The notes under the pieces were generated by a model. The model saw nothing but the letters and a program-made list of their open reading frames with translations. It searched no databases and was not told the DNA's origin. From Paramecium octaurelia (Eukaryota; Ciliophora; Oligohymenophorea; Peniculida; Parameciidae): a DNA stretch of 64,000 nucleotides. Position numbers and translations under genes: made by a program. Positions 27,463-41,869 of the stretch are shown here, in pieces (position 1 is the first letter of the stretch; every line of letters begins with the position of its first letter). The stretch covers positions 314,448 through 378,447 of the forward strand of contig CAJJDP010000070.1 in the NCBI GenBank assembly GCA_905182995.1. Direction: 5' to 3'.

Positions 27463-28764
27463 ATGATATAAAAGGATGTAAAAGAGAAAAGGATGTATAA
27501 ATTTCCTACCTTATCAAAATAACAAGCATTTCTATTAACAAAATTACTCTCTCCATAAGATCGCTAAAGTGCTTTACCTATAATTAGCGAATTGACATGC
27601 AATAATGGAGCATAGATAAAAGGTTTAGACACAGCAATTTTTGCTTTAGATAAAAGCTATAGAGATATGTTTTTTTAGAATGTGCTTCCAAAGATGGCTA
27701 AATATGCATTGGAAATGTTAGAACTACCTCCGAAAAAAGAGTTGTTAATTTCTGAGGGTTCAATAAGCTTCACAAGAAAAGAAATTTATCAATTCTTATC
27801 ATTATCATTTTTTGGATTGTTGGTAACACAAGATGAGAAATTCCCAGATACTTACAATTTGGGATATATCCTACAAACGAATATTGAAAAAGCTAAGTGT
27901 TACCTTTATTATTTTATAATGGCAAGTCCAGATTTGGAAAATGAGATTATTACAGTTGAAAGGATAACTTTTAATGCAGATTATCACATTAAACAATTCT
28001 TTCCAAACCCTTAAGCAAATATTCTAGAAGATGCATAATTATGGTCAAATTGTGAGAAAAACCTTTAAACAATTGAATTTGTAGACTAAAAAATAGAAGA
28101 ATAATAAAATTGTATTCTAGTTGATTTTGCAAATAAATATGTTGGAGGAGGTGTATTGAGAAATGGCTGTGTTTAAGAAGAAATCTTATTTACTATAATG
28201 CCAGAAAACATAATAGCAGTCTTGTTTTGTAAAGTGCTAGACTTTCATTAAATTGTGATCATAAAAAATACTATTAGATATTGTGATTATGAAGGGTATG
28301 CAAATAGCTTTCGCTTTGTGAAAAGATAGCCTACAAATCTGAATCAGAATATTCTTGTTTTGGATGCTATCAATTACAAAAATAACCCTGACAAATAATT
28401 CCAACAAAATGAAATCATGAGAGAGCTAAACAAGGCCTTCATTGGATTCTCATTATCTCAATCAGCCAAGGAAGAGGAGTTCTTATATCCTATATCAACT
28501 GGAAAATGGGGTTGTGGAGTCTTTAAAGGGAATACTCAATTGAAAACAATTATTCAATTGCTTGCTTTCAGTGCTTCAACGAAGTCAGAAAATTAAAAAA
28601 GAAGAATGATATTTTCTACCTTCAAAGATAAGCAATTACAGTTTATCAAGAGAGATGTGGATCATATAATTGGGAAATACAAAACTGTGGGTAAACTGTT
28701 CTCATAGTTAATGAAAATCACTCCCAAATATGGAGTGTTTGAGTTTTTATTAGGTTAGAAATGA
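27463..28764 (+). CDS. PARG: Poly(ADP-ribose) glycohydrolase
   Basis: 433 aa, one uninterrupted frame of exactly 434 codons. The PARG signature is complete: VDFANKYVGGGVLRNGCVQE followed by EILF, containing the GGG-x6-QEE motif whose adjacent Glu pair is catalytic. Downstream are FIGFSLSQSAKEEEFLYPIS and TGKWGCGVFKGN, matching the conserved family tail that closes over the adenine and helps recognise the polymer. The N-terminal 100 residues are family-like helices (LPKMAKYALEMLELPPKKEL). It removes poly(ADP-ribose) by hydrolysing ribose-ribose bonds. No targeting signal seen. It starts only 30 bp after the stop of PKA-R on the same strand. Confidence 0.94.
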
Positions 28765-28856
28765 AATGGAGCACAGAATATACATTAATATATAGATTAC
28801 CACAATATAAATAATATTTGATGTGTTATTAATGTACTAACAAAATGTCATATTGA

Positions 28857-29257
28857 TCATTTTTATTCTTCTTCGTCTTAGCCTACATTGAAATACTTCA
28901 ATTAATATGTGGCTTTGTCGAGGGAGTGCACGTACAAATACTCTCTCAAAGTTTCTTATTTCAAATATTTCTTGGTTAAATATTTGAGGTATCTCTTGGA
29001 GAATGGGATTGTGGATGTGACTACGACTTTATCTTATTCGGCAGCAACTGTGACATCGTTTCCAAGGTTTCCTGTCTTTCCTTGAACCTTGATTCTGGAT
29101 TGAAGATAGCTCACAAATTCATCCAAGTTCAAAACCTATCATAGGGAATTATGCCACTATGAATTACTTTATCTTCCTTTGGTTCTGTGCAATCAATGAC
29201 GAACTTCAAATTCAAGTTTTTGGCTTTCTATTGATCCTTTCTTCTCAAAATAGGCAT
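28857..29257 (-). CDS. RPL22: Ribosomal protein L22e
   Basis: 122 aa with one 32-nt intron (29136-29167). NLKFVIDCTEPKEDKVLNLD, then RIKVQGKTGNLGNDVTVAAE and IPFSKRYLKYLTKKYLK match eukaryotic eL22 throughout, and the protein ends in the typical acidic tail (QDEEEQK). Component of the large ribosomal subunit that binds 28S rRNA. The intron is needed to join the first and second strands in frame. Codon use is more C-rich than in neighbours (ATC, AAC, CTC), as expected for a highly expressed gene. Confidence 0.96.
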
Positions 29258-29314
29258 ACTTAATAAAAGATATTAAATTTATTTAAAAATAACATTTCCT
29301 TTTGTAATAAATAA

Positions 29315-32300
29315 TCACTAAAAGTCGAATTCAATTATGGAAGGAATATTGGGTATTCTCTGCATCATATTATTTTTATGTTTCTTATTTTTCTTTAATC
29401 TTCTCATTGTTCTCCCTTCCTATCCAAGCACTATGTAATTCGGTTCGTCAATATGAGTAAGTAAATGAATTGCTAGAACTGCGAACGACCCAAAAAAGAA
29501 TTGTCTTAGCTTCTCTTTTAAAGGAGTATCATCGGACTTCTCTTCCTATTCACTTATTGCACTGAATCTAACTGAAAATCTTTTAGGGTTGTTATTTGGA
29601 GAATGATAATTTGGAATAGGACTCTAAGCAATCTGAAGTTGCTAAGGTTTAGAGTGAGTGGACTTCCTATTCTTATTGCTTAATTATTCAGTGACATTCT
29701 ATTGTCGGAATCTCTTGATGGATCCTTTGAACATCTCCTATAAATAGATTGTTAATTGAGGATCATAAGCCTCATTAATCAAATTTATTGGCAATTATAT
29801 TCTTCCGAAATTCTCAACGAAATCATTGTAGATTGATTTAGCCTTAACAAATTCTAAAAAGATAGTCCACTCTTCCAACGAATCTTCAGATTCAAAAGCA
29901 AAAAGAAAAATTCTTTTATCTCCTTTTACCTTACCCTTCTTGATCCAATCACTCACACCAACTTGCAGGCAGAATTATTATGAATCATCAGATTTATCAA
30001 AAATTGGAGTTATGGTAGTAATCAGTTTTAGCGGCAAGATTCCCGTTTGTTCGATCATACAATTATTTAGATACAAACTAAAGAAATACAATTATATTAC
30101 ATAATTACATCATATTTTCACTATCAATAACACAATATCTGTATTGCCATGATACCTTCTTATCTGACCTTTTGAAAATGAACCCTTTTTTTAAAGGAAC
30201 TTTCATGTTGTTACTTGTTTTCAGTATCATTTAGATCTATTTTACAATTAAAGACTTCTTTGCTTTATGTGAAAATTTGATTATTGCATTTGAACTCTTA
30301 ATACTAATTTTTTATTCAGCCATTCTCCAATGATATTCTAACCTCTTAAGTTCTTTGTAATCTTCGTAGGGCTAAGGTATAATTTATAATGCCTCTGCAA
30401 CTAAGGAGTGGATTGATCTTCTTTGAGTATAAGTCATACTTTAGTACAAACATTCTCTCATAAAAGGAGTAACAAATCGATAATAACGATTTTCATTATC
30501 ATCATGCATAAACTCTATAATATCTTATTATACAAGTTATTTCAATGCCATCAATAACTTGTTTTGGTTGATTTATTTGAATGGAATAATTTTGAATAAC
30601 GTTTAGATATCGAATATATCTCCAATTACACATGCGAATTTTAAAAGTAACAAATTAATACAAGATAAAGAGTCAATTATAGGACCGTTCATCTAATAAC
30701 AAATTTATGGAATTTCAATTTATAACCACTCTTCATGTTGAATTAGCGCTTGTAATTATTAAGTAGCATAAACAGAATCATTTTCTAAGATAAGGTACTT
30801 ATTATCTAATAATGTTTTAACTAAATGAATTAAGAGTAAGGGCTATCGACAACTTTTCAAATGCAATATTTCATGAATCTTTGGATCAGAAAACTTGTCA
30901 AACCCAAAGTATAACAACAAGAAGTGTTTTTGCTCTTCTATATTTTTAATTCCTTTCATTATGACTTCATTTGGTGTCACATTGTATAAGTTAATAATTG
31001 ATTCAACTCCTCTATCATAAACTAACTCTTAGGATCTATTGGGATTTCTAGAATTTCCTTTTCTACTCATTATTGGAATTTCCCAAAATTAATCCCTTGT
31101 AACTCCGATGATCAATATTCTATTAAACTTCTTTATAATCGTCTTTATTAGCTAACAATTAAATTATTTACTTTACATAAAATGATAACTGATCATAATA
31201 TTACAAATCATCTAGCACTATAATAATAGGAGGGACATCAATTTTATCAGTTGATAAGTCATTTGACTAAACATCATCAGATTCATCATCCATTTATGAA
31301 TAAAGTCTCCTCTTCTTATCTGGCAATTACTATTCAAAATAAATTTCAAATAGTTTCACAACTGCTTAACCTATTTATTTCATCTTCTGTTCATCATTTG
31401 TGCTAGAAGAGGATTAGAAATTTGGAAAATTATTCACATAATCATTTAACCACTCATTTAAATCCAATAGCTCTTCTAATGCTTTGTATATTACTTGATT
31501 TCCATTACTAATAGCTGCTAATAACTCCTATTAATTATAAGTGGTTTTAGACAGTGCGATATCATAAATTTATTTAATTATCTTCTTGATTCCATTGCCT
31601 TTGAATACTTTTTCAAAGGAGTTTATTGATGATTCTAAAATCAAAACTTTTGGATTTTCAGTTTTAATTTAGTATTCTAAAATTTTCATTACAAATGTTT
31701 TTCCTACACCATAGTTTCCTTTTAACAGAATAAAATCCCTTTCTATATCCATGTCTGCCAATGAAATTCTACCATCTCTATCCATCATTAAAAATGTATT
31801 AACAAGATGCAAGATTTATTAAGTTTTATCTTTACCACCAACAAGTCCTTTCTAATTAAATCCCATTTTGCTCTGATAATAATGAATTTTCATTATGGAT
31901 TTTTGTTATGTTATCTAATAAACAGGAATTAGTCCAGTCTTGCCTTTCAATTAGACCATTTTAAATAATTCAGAATCAATCTTATGTTCACAATCTTCTG
32001 CTGTCTTTTAACACAATAAAATAGATTTATTTTCTTATATTGCTAGTTACATTAATCGAGCAGCTAAATTAACTGCGTCTCCTAATATTGAGTATTCCCT
32101 TCTGGATCCACTTGTTCCTACAACTCCTGTGAATACAATTCCAGTTGCAACTCCAATATAGCATTTACAATTTATTAAACTTAATTGCTTTACTAACAAC
32201 TAAGCTGCTAACAAGGCACGAATAGGATCATCCTAATGCTTTAAAGGAGGCAATCCAAATCCCACTATTAATGTTGAACCTTTATCATCCATCAACAACT

Positions 32301-33271
32301 TATTGAGAGATCCTTCATTTATGTAAATGCATTTTTAGACAACCTCTATCACTTTTTAGATGTGTTACAATCTAGAATCAGCATCACTCAAATCAATTCC
32401 TAAATTTATAAATAAGGTTGTTATTCTTCTTAATTCACTACTCCATTTTTCCTATTCAATCTCAATATAAGGAATAAGTGCTGCTGGTATAAATGTCATT
32501 ATCTGTGACTTATTGATCCCCCCTAATCTATTTTTTATTAATTAAGCTCCAGCTTTCAATTAAACTTTATTATTAATTAATTTTACAACCATATAAAAGC
32601 TAGAATCAGTCTATAACCTCTAAAACACAAAAAAATCAGAAACCATATCAAAAACCTCCTATGAAACTATGATTTACCCTCCGCTAGTGGCATGATGCTC
32701 ACTTTTAAATGCCTAAGTCAGTGGATCTCCTGTTGCCAAATATTCACTTCTGCCAAAAACTCCTCCCACGTATATTATATTGATGTCTCCTATACCAAAT
32801 CCTATTTTAACTGAAAGTTTGATATCTTCCAAAATTGTAGTATTGTTCAACTTAGATTAAATATCTAATGCTGATTGTACCGCTAGTCTACATATGACTT
32901 TCAATTCTTCATGGTTTTCTACAGCGCTTTCTTTAATAGAAGGAGGCCAAACCACGATCATGGCATCTAAAATTAGTATATTGCTTACCCCCAGCAAACT
33001 TAAAAATATCTCCTCCACTCTTACTTATTGCAGAAACTAGCAATTCCATATAACGATTAATAGCAAATGCTATAAGCTCAGCTCCTTCGTTTCCTAATTT
33101 TGATAAAGTTTCTGTCAAATTAGTGAATCCGGATATATCAGCGAACATGACTACAGATCTTAAATTTTGCTTTTCTGGAAGTTAAGTTATTTATTATTGA
33201 TTAGCTAAATATTGGACTACCAATGCTGGAACAAAACCTAATAAACTCATGTTGTCATTTCTTGTTAGCAT
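29315..33271 (-). CDS. Soluble-type (ADCY10-like) adenylyl cyclase with C-terminal PH domain
   Basis: 1,292 aa with introns 32967-32988 (22), 31153-31177 (25) and 30078-30108 (31); spliced length is exactly divisible by 3. Cyclase domain 1 starts near residue 40 (VVMFADISGF, later GDIFKFAGDAMIVVWPP) with both metal Asps. Cyclase domain 2 follows (RITTLFINLG, then CYIGVATGIVFTGVVGTSGS and YSILGDAVNLAARLMQL). An AAA/STAND-like ATPase has the P-loop GNYGVGKT near residue 510 and LDDLQYYD as Walker B. This is the layout of bicarbonate/Ca2+-regulated soluble cyclases. The last third adds a PH domain (KKGFIFKRSDKKVSWQYRYC to EDSLEEWTIFLEF). The 31-nt intron splits it and, if missed, makes the end look like a separate gene starting at 30058. 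Confidence 0.9.
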
Positions 33272-34022
33272 AATAATATTATATTAAATTAATTTCTTAT
33301 TTTCTAATAAATTTGTAAAATTAATTCTTTAGATTATTTGCAGGAAGATATTCTACATAGTTAAATTATTGTAAGATGTAATAAGTGAAATTAAGTTACT
33401 ATCGCTTAATTTAAAATTATCGCTGGATTAAATAATTCTTGTATAGTATTTTTTAATATTAATTGATAAGTATTTTATTATTCACATACTTTTATTTATA
33501 CTGCTACTACTTAAAACAAATTCTCTATTAATTATTTCATTGGGATCTAATCATTAAGATATGTACTTAAAAATATTAATAACAAATTTTTGATAGTATT
33601 AGGTATTTTATCCTCCTAATTAATTATAATAAAATATTTGAATATGGTTTAATTAATTTCTTGGGGATTAGATTAGAAAAATATAAACATAGTTTTATTT
33701 TTCCTAAATGTTAAAATCAAAATAGCACTTAAAATTTCAATTGAATAAATAAAAAGACACACAAATAGAGACAAAATAATTTGAAACTTCTTAGAAAGAT
33801 AAATCTATAGACAATCTAACAAAATGTGTCTATTTTTATGAGCATTCTAAAATTGACTTAAGAATAATTATATACCAATAGATTGCATTGATTTCAAACT
33901 AACTCTCTTAGAGGTTAATTTGAAATAAAAAATGTAGTAAATGATTGATTAATAAGAAAGGTTAGAATTAAAAAATATTTAGGAATGTTTGAATATTTTG
34001 GTTTTATATATATATTGATTTA
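33272..34022. other. Intergenic AT-rich stretch, nothing found
   Basis: About 750 bp between the 5' end of the cyclase and the 3' end of alpha-tubulin. It must contain the cyclase promoter. No ORF with coding character, RNA gene or repeat was found. Confidence 0.5.
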
Positions 34023-35372
<1,350 letters not shown>

Positions 35373-35617
35373 TTTTAAAGTGTTGTGTGATGAAAACTCT
35401 CTAAAAAAATTATTTGAATTTCAGCAGTTATCCCCACATTTGAATATCCAAAATATCCTTGCACCGGGGTACTTCATATTTGAATTATTTTCTTTTATAA
35501 TTAATGCAATTAATTATAAAAATATAAGCATAATGAATCATCTGCAATTAAGAAACTTGTACAATTACTGTGAATTATTGAAAAATCAGCAGGAGGCTTA
35601 TTTTGGGGGGAGTTAAT

Positions 35618-37050
35618 ATGGAAATGGCATTATTTTAGGATATAAATTTATCGCTTCCAATTGAGAGAGTAGTATAAATCTATTAATTATCTCATCTCAG
35701 TAGATTCTTGGGAAATCGTTTATTATAGAAAATTATTTTTAGAATAATTTATAATAACTCTGATTCAATTTATAATTTTTTAATGGATAAGAACATTTCT
35801 CTAAAAGTTAAAAACTTCTAAACAGTGAATTGGTTGAAAAATAGATTCAGAAATCAAGTGAAGGATAAATATATTTTGAATGAGAAGGAGCTGAAGGAAT
35901 AAACAATGATGAAAGCTGTCTTCAAATCAATTGATAGAGATAATTCAAGTTTTTTATTCCCTTAATTTACTTTAGAGTTTCTAGATCGCTAAGAATTGTA
36001 TGACATGTTCAAACGCTATGGGATTAACATAACAAAAACTAAATTGCGTGAATTTTTCAAGAGAATCGATTAAGATGAAGATGGTAATTGACATTATTTA
36101 TTTGTCAGACAAACTTAATTGGAACGACTTTCGACAAGCCTTGTAAAACCAAGAAGCTTTATAGAGTAAATTCTCAAATATATGAAGTGTTCGTTGAGCT
36201 CATGCGAAAAATCAGAGAGACCTCTGAGAAGTTAGGTAAACCAAATGAGTTCAATTTTGTGCCTTTAAGCTTCCCCAACATGATTTAATACATGAATTAT
36301 TGCGTATTGAGGGAAGAGCTCATTCAGAAAATTAAATCGGAACAATTATCAAATTAATAAAAAGTTAAGCAGTGCACAAATCTTTTGTCTTTGGAAGATA
36401 TTTGCTATAAGAAAGTAGTGGATATGAGAGAAGTAGAGGAAGAGCAACAACAAGATGAAGAAGATCCATTCAAGAAATCAATGAAAAAAAATAATGATCC
36501 TCAGCAACTAGCCATTTTGAAGAGATTGCAAGAAAAAGAATAAATGATGCAGCGTTAAGTAAATACTAATACTCTATTTTTATAGAAAAGAATTAGAAAA
36601 TTAAGTTCTTCTTAATATTACAGGACAGACACAGACTAAACTAATAGATCTATTCGAAAAAGCTATTAGTCAACTAAACAAGAGACGAGCAAAATATATC
36701 AATCGGAATTTAAATTAATAGATTAATTTGTAAATGATAATTAATCCTAAATACCATTAAAAATTACTGACAATAAAAATAATTTAAACATACAGCAGGC
36801 ACTGTAGATAACAGAAAGATTGAATTAAAATCATAACGATTCTCCTTATAAGTACTAAGTAAATCACTTGAAATAAGTTTCATGTACTACAAGTACAAAG
36901 AGAGGCGACCATTTTACAAATTAATATCTTATTGTAATTTTACAATTAATTTAAGAATTCTAAATCGCCTTTTCTAACCTCTCAGAGATCAAAACTTCGT
37001 TCTCCTTAAAGAATTAGAGTAATATCGTAGATGGATTTGAAAAAAAGTGA
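35618..37050 (+). CDS. EF-hand-like protein, function unknown
   Basis: 461 aa from this ATG with introns 36084-36108 (25) and 36166-36187 (22); coding length checks. Residues 100-190 carry EF-hand-like units: IDRDNSSFLFPQFTLEF and RIDQDEDDKLNWNDF, the latter with a plausible Ca2+ loop (DQDEDDKLNWND). The rest is Lys/Gln/Asn-rich with a long helical Glu/Gln segment and a probably disordered C-terminus. No kinase or other enzyme motif. The start is uncertain: an upstream exon ending near 35550 and a 31-nt intron would extend the N-terminus and could overlap the alpha-tubulin start on the other strand. Confidence 0.65.
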
Positions 37051-37162
37051 TTCAAAAAATAAATTTTGATTGTTTATTATTTCAAGCATATTAATCTACA
37101 TAAGTTAAATAGATTAATATATAAGAATATCAAATTACTAAATATTTTAATGTAAATGGAAA

Positions 37163-40100
37163 TCAATCTAATTCTGCCATTTCTTTTGAAAGCTCCTTAT
37201 AATGTTTAAGGGTTGTCTTCAATTTAAGATTATATTTTTCTAATTCTACAATTTAAGCTTTTAATTTTCTTATTAATTCTTCATAATCAATCATAGATTA
37301 TTTCTAGGATTCAATTACTTAAATTAATTTAACATTCTCCCCTTCCTTAGTCTTTACTTCAGTTATCAACAAAGTAATTCTTTCTTCTAATTATATAATC
37401 AAGACCTTCTGTTCCCCATTGTGATGATTTAATTCTTAAACTCTCTTTTATAACTGAGCAAGCTCTGATTCCAAACTACTATTCTTTTTTTCTAATTCAT
37501 TCAACTTTTCTATGATAGTTGTTAATTAAATTGTTAGAGACTAGTTTTTAGCGACATGCTCAGCTCTATCTGATTCTAATTAATTTATTTTAGCCAAATG
37601 TTCAGTGATCTCAATTTTTTGTGTTTCACTCAAAGATTTGAAATCTAAAACCTTTTTTTCAAGCGTTATGATAAGAAGTTCCAATTCTTAAACTTTGGTT
37701 AGATGTAATTAAATGGCCACTTAATGGGTTTCTTCCAGTTTGATAATCTGGTGCCTAAGTTCATCAATAATTTTATTCTTCTCTTAAACTTAAGTGGAGT
37801 TTGTTCTTTCTTATTCAAATTATATTAGAATTAATCTATGTTACTCTTATAAACTATTATGATCATTAGTCAACTAAGCAAGTCTTTACTTCAATGACTC
37901 TAATTCACTAATGGTAATCTGATGAGTTTCCCTTAATGAACTATGTTCCTATGTTAGAATTGTCCACTTAGCCTTATAATCATCCAATTCAATAATTATC
38001 AATCTATGTTTATCATTTATTAATTGATGCTATTGCATTAGCTATTGTAGCTATTCTTTTAATGCAGAAGCCTCAGTTTATGTTTATGCTTATCTATCAA
38101 GATTTTCTTTCAATTCCTATTAAGCCTTAGCTAATTATAATTCATTTTCTTCCAATTGTTTTAATAGATTTGAAATTCTCTCTTTCATCAATATATTAGC
38201 CTCGCTTAAAGCATTAATCTGAAAATTCTTTTCTTAGAACACCTTTAAATTTTCAGAAATTTATTCATCTTTTTCAATGATGTTCTATTGCAATTTTTAA
38301 TTTATTTACAATGCTTCATCTAATTATTTTGAGATGGTAGTATATGAATTTTTTAATTCAGCCAATTATTGCTAGATTGTCGATATGATTTACTCCTTCA
38401 AGCCTAATTCATCTGCAAATAGAAGCTTCTCCTTTTTAATAGCCTCTAATTCCAGACATCTTAAATCATACCTTTACTAAAGCAATTATAATTATTCTGT
38501 CTATTAAATTATAACTAACTCATGATTTTATAATTTCTTTTTGATTTCTATATTTTCTGTTGAGTATTTTTCATGCTCTCTTTTAGCAGCTTCTGCTTGT
38601 ATTAATCTTACTTCCAAATTTCCAATGATCCTCAATTTATCTTAGTTCAATTATTGTAATGCAATATACTCCTTATTTAGTTGATTGACTTGTAATTCTA
38701 ATTAGAAAATCTTCTATCGATCAGCATCCAATTACTAAGTCCATTCTTACTCAGTCAGTCTGGATTATAAAGAAATATTGATTTAATAGTTCTTTTCTTT
38801 TTGAGAAGCTGTCATTTGATTTTCACCTTATTGGGTAGATAAAAGTGCAAAATCAGCAACTTATTGTTAGAGTTCTTTGTTTTATAGGATCTGAACGTTC
38901 AGTTGTGCATAAATTTCTGAATTTGACTTTTATAAATTGTTTATAATATTCTAATTGTCTTCTTAAATTTTGTCAGAATATTTCTTCTATTCATGTAAAG
39001 CCTAGATCTCCAAATCGTATAATGCTATCTTTTTCCTTAATGCTTCATTTGCATCTAAAAGTTACTTATCAGCATCCTGATTGATTATTTATAATGGTTA
39101 GTTTTGAAGTTCCTTAATTTACAATTGTAATTCAGTGACCAATTTGTGCTTAGTCATTAAGAGTTCTTCAATTTATTCAATATATTTTTTTAAGGTTTCC
39201 TTTTCTTCATCGACTTGCGGTTATTAAGCAATTTAGACAGTCTTTCTTCTTAAATTCTGGAACTCATCAGATTGAGTCACTGAATATTTGAGCATCTCTT
39301 CATCTTATTCATTTCGTTATTATGATTCATTTTAATCTTTGATAAATTCTACTTTAATTTAATGAGTTTCCTTATTCTTTTCCAAGGGTCTAGAAACAAT
39401 TACACTTTGTGTCATACCCTGTGGGTGAGATATAAAAATAATTAGTTTTGTTTGAACATAGTTCTTTTCAATTATTCCAGAAGAAACCCCTTTCATAATT
39501 TAACCTTCAATTTCCTCAAATTATTGATTGAATTGTTTGATTTCATCGAAAGTTGCATAGAAGGAGGATGCCAAACACTTCAAATAGTTGTCGTATCCCA
39601 CAGTGGGATTCAATAGAACTTGATTCAAAAAGAAAAAGCTGGTCTGCAGAAGGAAGAAGTTAATACCAAATGGCTAAAGGTATCTTGCTATTCTGTTTCT
39701 CACAAAAGGTTTGACAAGTGTCACTTCACTTTGTTTAAGTTTAAAGGCTTGCTCCAGGACCTAAGCTACCTTCTCAGTTTCATTAAGATAATCATAAGGT
39801 GTCTTTTTCAATTGAGATGGATAAGTGTTGAATGGGATTATATTCGAATAAAGCACCGTCAGTAATGCATATGTCGATGCTTCGGAGGAAAAACAAAGTA
39901 AGAATAAAGTAATGAGTATTTAATCTGAAGTATAGCCAATATCTGGATATTGGAGTAAAAGAGAGCCTAAAACTTTGCTGATTTTCTAAGTCAATAATTC
40001 ATGCTCGTTGTCTTTGATTAGATAGGTGATGAATTCTCTAAGGGAGAAGTTGAGATTGAGCCAAAATTCAATCATGACTGAATTCAAGTCTTATTTCATT

Positions 40101-40562
40101 TTGTGATAATCACTATTCTCTGTTGTAGAGGTAAGTCCTTTTAGTGCTTTTTCGTATTCCTGTGTATTTAATATATCTTTACTTGATTGGCATGTTCTAC
40201 AGTCAAACCTGATGCCTTTAGCCATTCGACAGCAAAAGTGTTAGTACCGAAAACAATCTTTTATTGTTCAATAAATCTTTTGATCCAATCACTTTCATCT
40301 TTGCAAGAATTACAAATTCTCCTAGGTCTCTTACTTGGACCCGTTTCTGTTATATAAATAATCTTGTGTTCTGAACATTGTTTACAAACAGCACGGCGAC
40401 ATCTAAAATATCAAGGAATCATTCAAACCTTTTGCACTAATGCTCAGGTTTCAACAACCCAAATTCCTTTTGACACAGCTGACATCTTTTGAATTTCCCT
40501 CTTGCTTCAGAGATCAGAACTGTTTTGATGTGTGCTTGGGTTAATGATTTTCTTTGAGACAT
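37163..40562 (-). CDS. FYVE-type zinc finger, TBC-like domain and long coiled coil
   Basis: 1,116 aa with introns 40403-40428 (26) and 40160-40182 (23); exactly 1,117 codons. Residues 27-90 form a FYVE-like Cys cluster: CQLC, CKRCRRAVCKQCS and RICNSC, eight metal ligands though without a perfect R(R/K)HHCR core. Residues about 130-330 resemble a Rab-GAP TBC domain: VLGSLLLQYPDIGYTSDQIL, SSEASTYALLTVLY, NIIPFNTYPS. I could not see the catalytic Arg and Gln fingers, so GAP activity is doubtful. From about 370 on it is an unbroken Leu/Glu/Gln coiled coil. This suggests an endosomal tether or motor adaptor that binds PI3P at one end and extends the coil. Confidence 0.8.
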
Positions 40563-40771
40563 TATTAAAGATTTTAAATTCTATAAAGTTTAACATATGA
40601 AATCTGAATTTATATTTTTCTGAGCAATTCGATTTGGTATGTCAATATTCTATCACCAAATCTAGGAGATCACTATTCTTTGATTCTCTTTTGGAATGCA
40701 ATCCATAGACTTTATTTTATCACAGGAATTATATAAAAATAATTAATACATTTTTAAATCTTTAATTTAAA

Positions 40772-41215
40772 ATGGTCAAGATGAACGTTCTAAATGATTG
40801 CCTTCGTTCAATTGTGAATGCTGAAAGGTATACTTTATTGTTTTATTCGAAAAGATAAGGAAGAAAATAAGTGTTAATCAGACCAACATCCAAATTAGTT
40901 GTGAAATTCTTATAAGTCATGTAGAGACACGGATATATCGGAGAGTTTGAAATTGTCGATGATCACAGAAGTGGCAAAATTGTCGTTGAACTCTTGGGTA
41001 CCAATTGTCAATTATGAAAAGGTCGCATTAATAAATGTGGAGTCATTTCTCCTCGTTACGATGTTACTCTAGGTGAATTCGAGAGATGGGCTAACAATAT
41101 TTTACCAGCCAGACAATTTGGATGCGTTGTCTTAACTACTAATGTTGGCATTCTTACTCACGAGGAAGCTAGACAAAGACACATTGGAGGAAAAATCCTT
41201 GGTTTCTTTTATTGA
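40772..41215 (+). CDS. RPS15A: Ribosomal protein S15A (uS8)
   Basis: 130 aa with introns 40828-40854 (27) and 40998-41021 (24). The sequence follows eukaryotic uS8: [67 protein letters not shown], then [18 protein letters not shown] at the C-terminus. Small-subunit protein binding helix 21 of 18S rRNA. Length equals the usual 130 aa. Codon bias toward C-ending codons is visible. It sits in a tail-to-tail arrangement with the polycomb-enhancer gene, 123 bp apart. Confidence 0.97.
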
Positions 41216-41338
41216 GTTCAATACAAAGTACATTCATACACATACAATATAAATAACCTAATCATCATTATATATTTATTCTAACCAAATTTTGTAATAT
41301 CGATTTTCATATTTTATATATATCGAATAAGTTAATAA

Positions 41339-41837
41339 TCACTTTAATTGTGCACCATTTGAACCTGTCAATCTGGTTGAACCACTCTTCACCTTCTTCT
41401 TGAATAACTTCTCCTCCTCATCCAATTTGTCATCATCCACTCCTTGAGCATAAACCATCTGATCCATGTCTGCCATCTCCATTATATCGTTCACCTTCTC
41501 CTTGAAATATTGATGCTAATAATATAAGGTACTGGTTAATTGCTGATCCTAATAGCTCTCCCAATAAGCAGTAGTCTTCCTTTCCAAACAACTATCCTTT
41601 CTCACCTTGTACACTATGTCATTTCCTTCAATTTGCATTAAAGAAAAAGGGAAAATGCTTTTAGAATTGACTTATTGCTGAGGATTCTATATCTTATAAA
41701 TGGGAAAAGAATCCGATAACACTTAATCAAAAGTTAATTGGTATTTTCTTGCTTCTAAGTAGAGAGTTGCCAAGAATCTGGCTACACTCTCCATCTTCTC
41801 ATCTGGTGGTTCTTAAGGAATAACAGGGATTTATGGC

Positions 41838-41869
<32 letters not shown>

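Noticed and set aside
29315..30058. Independent 247-aa gene with ATG at 30058
   Set aside because: The ATG falls in the middle of a PH domain whose first strands are encoded just upstream; a 31-nt intron joins it to the cyclase.
39620..39865. Plus-strand ORF of 81 codons
   Set aside because: Lies antisense to the continuous FYVE/TBC-like coding frame and has no independent support.
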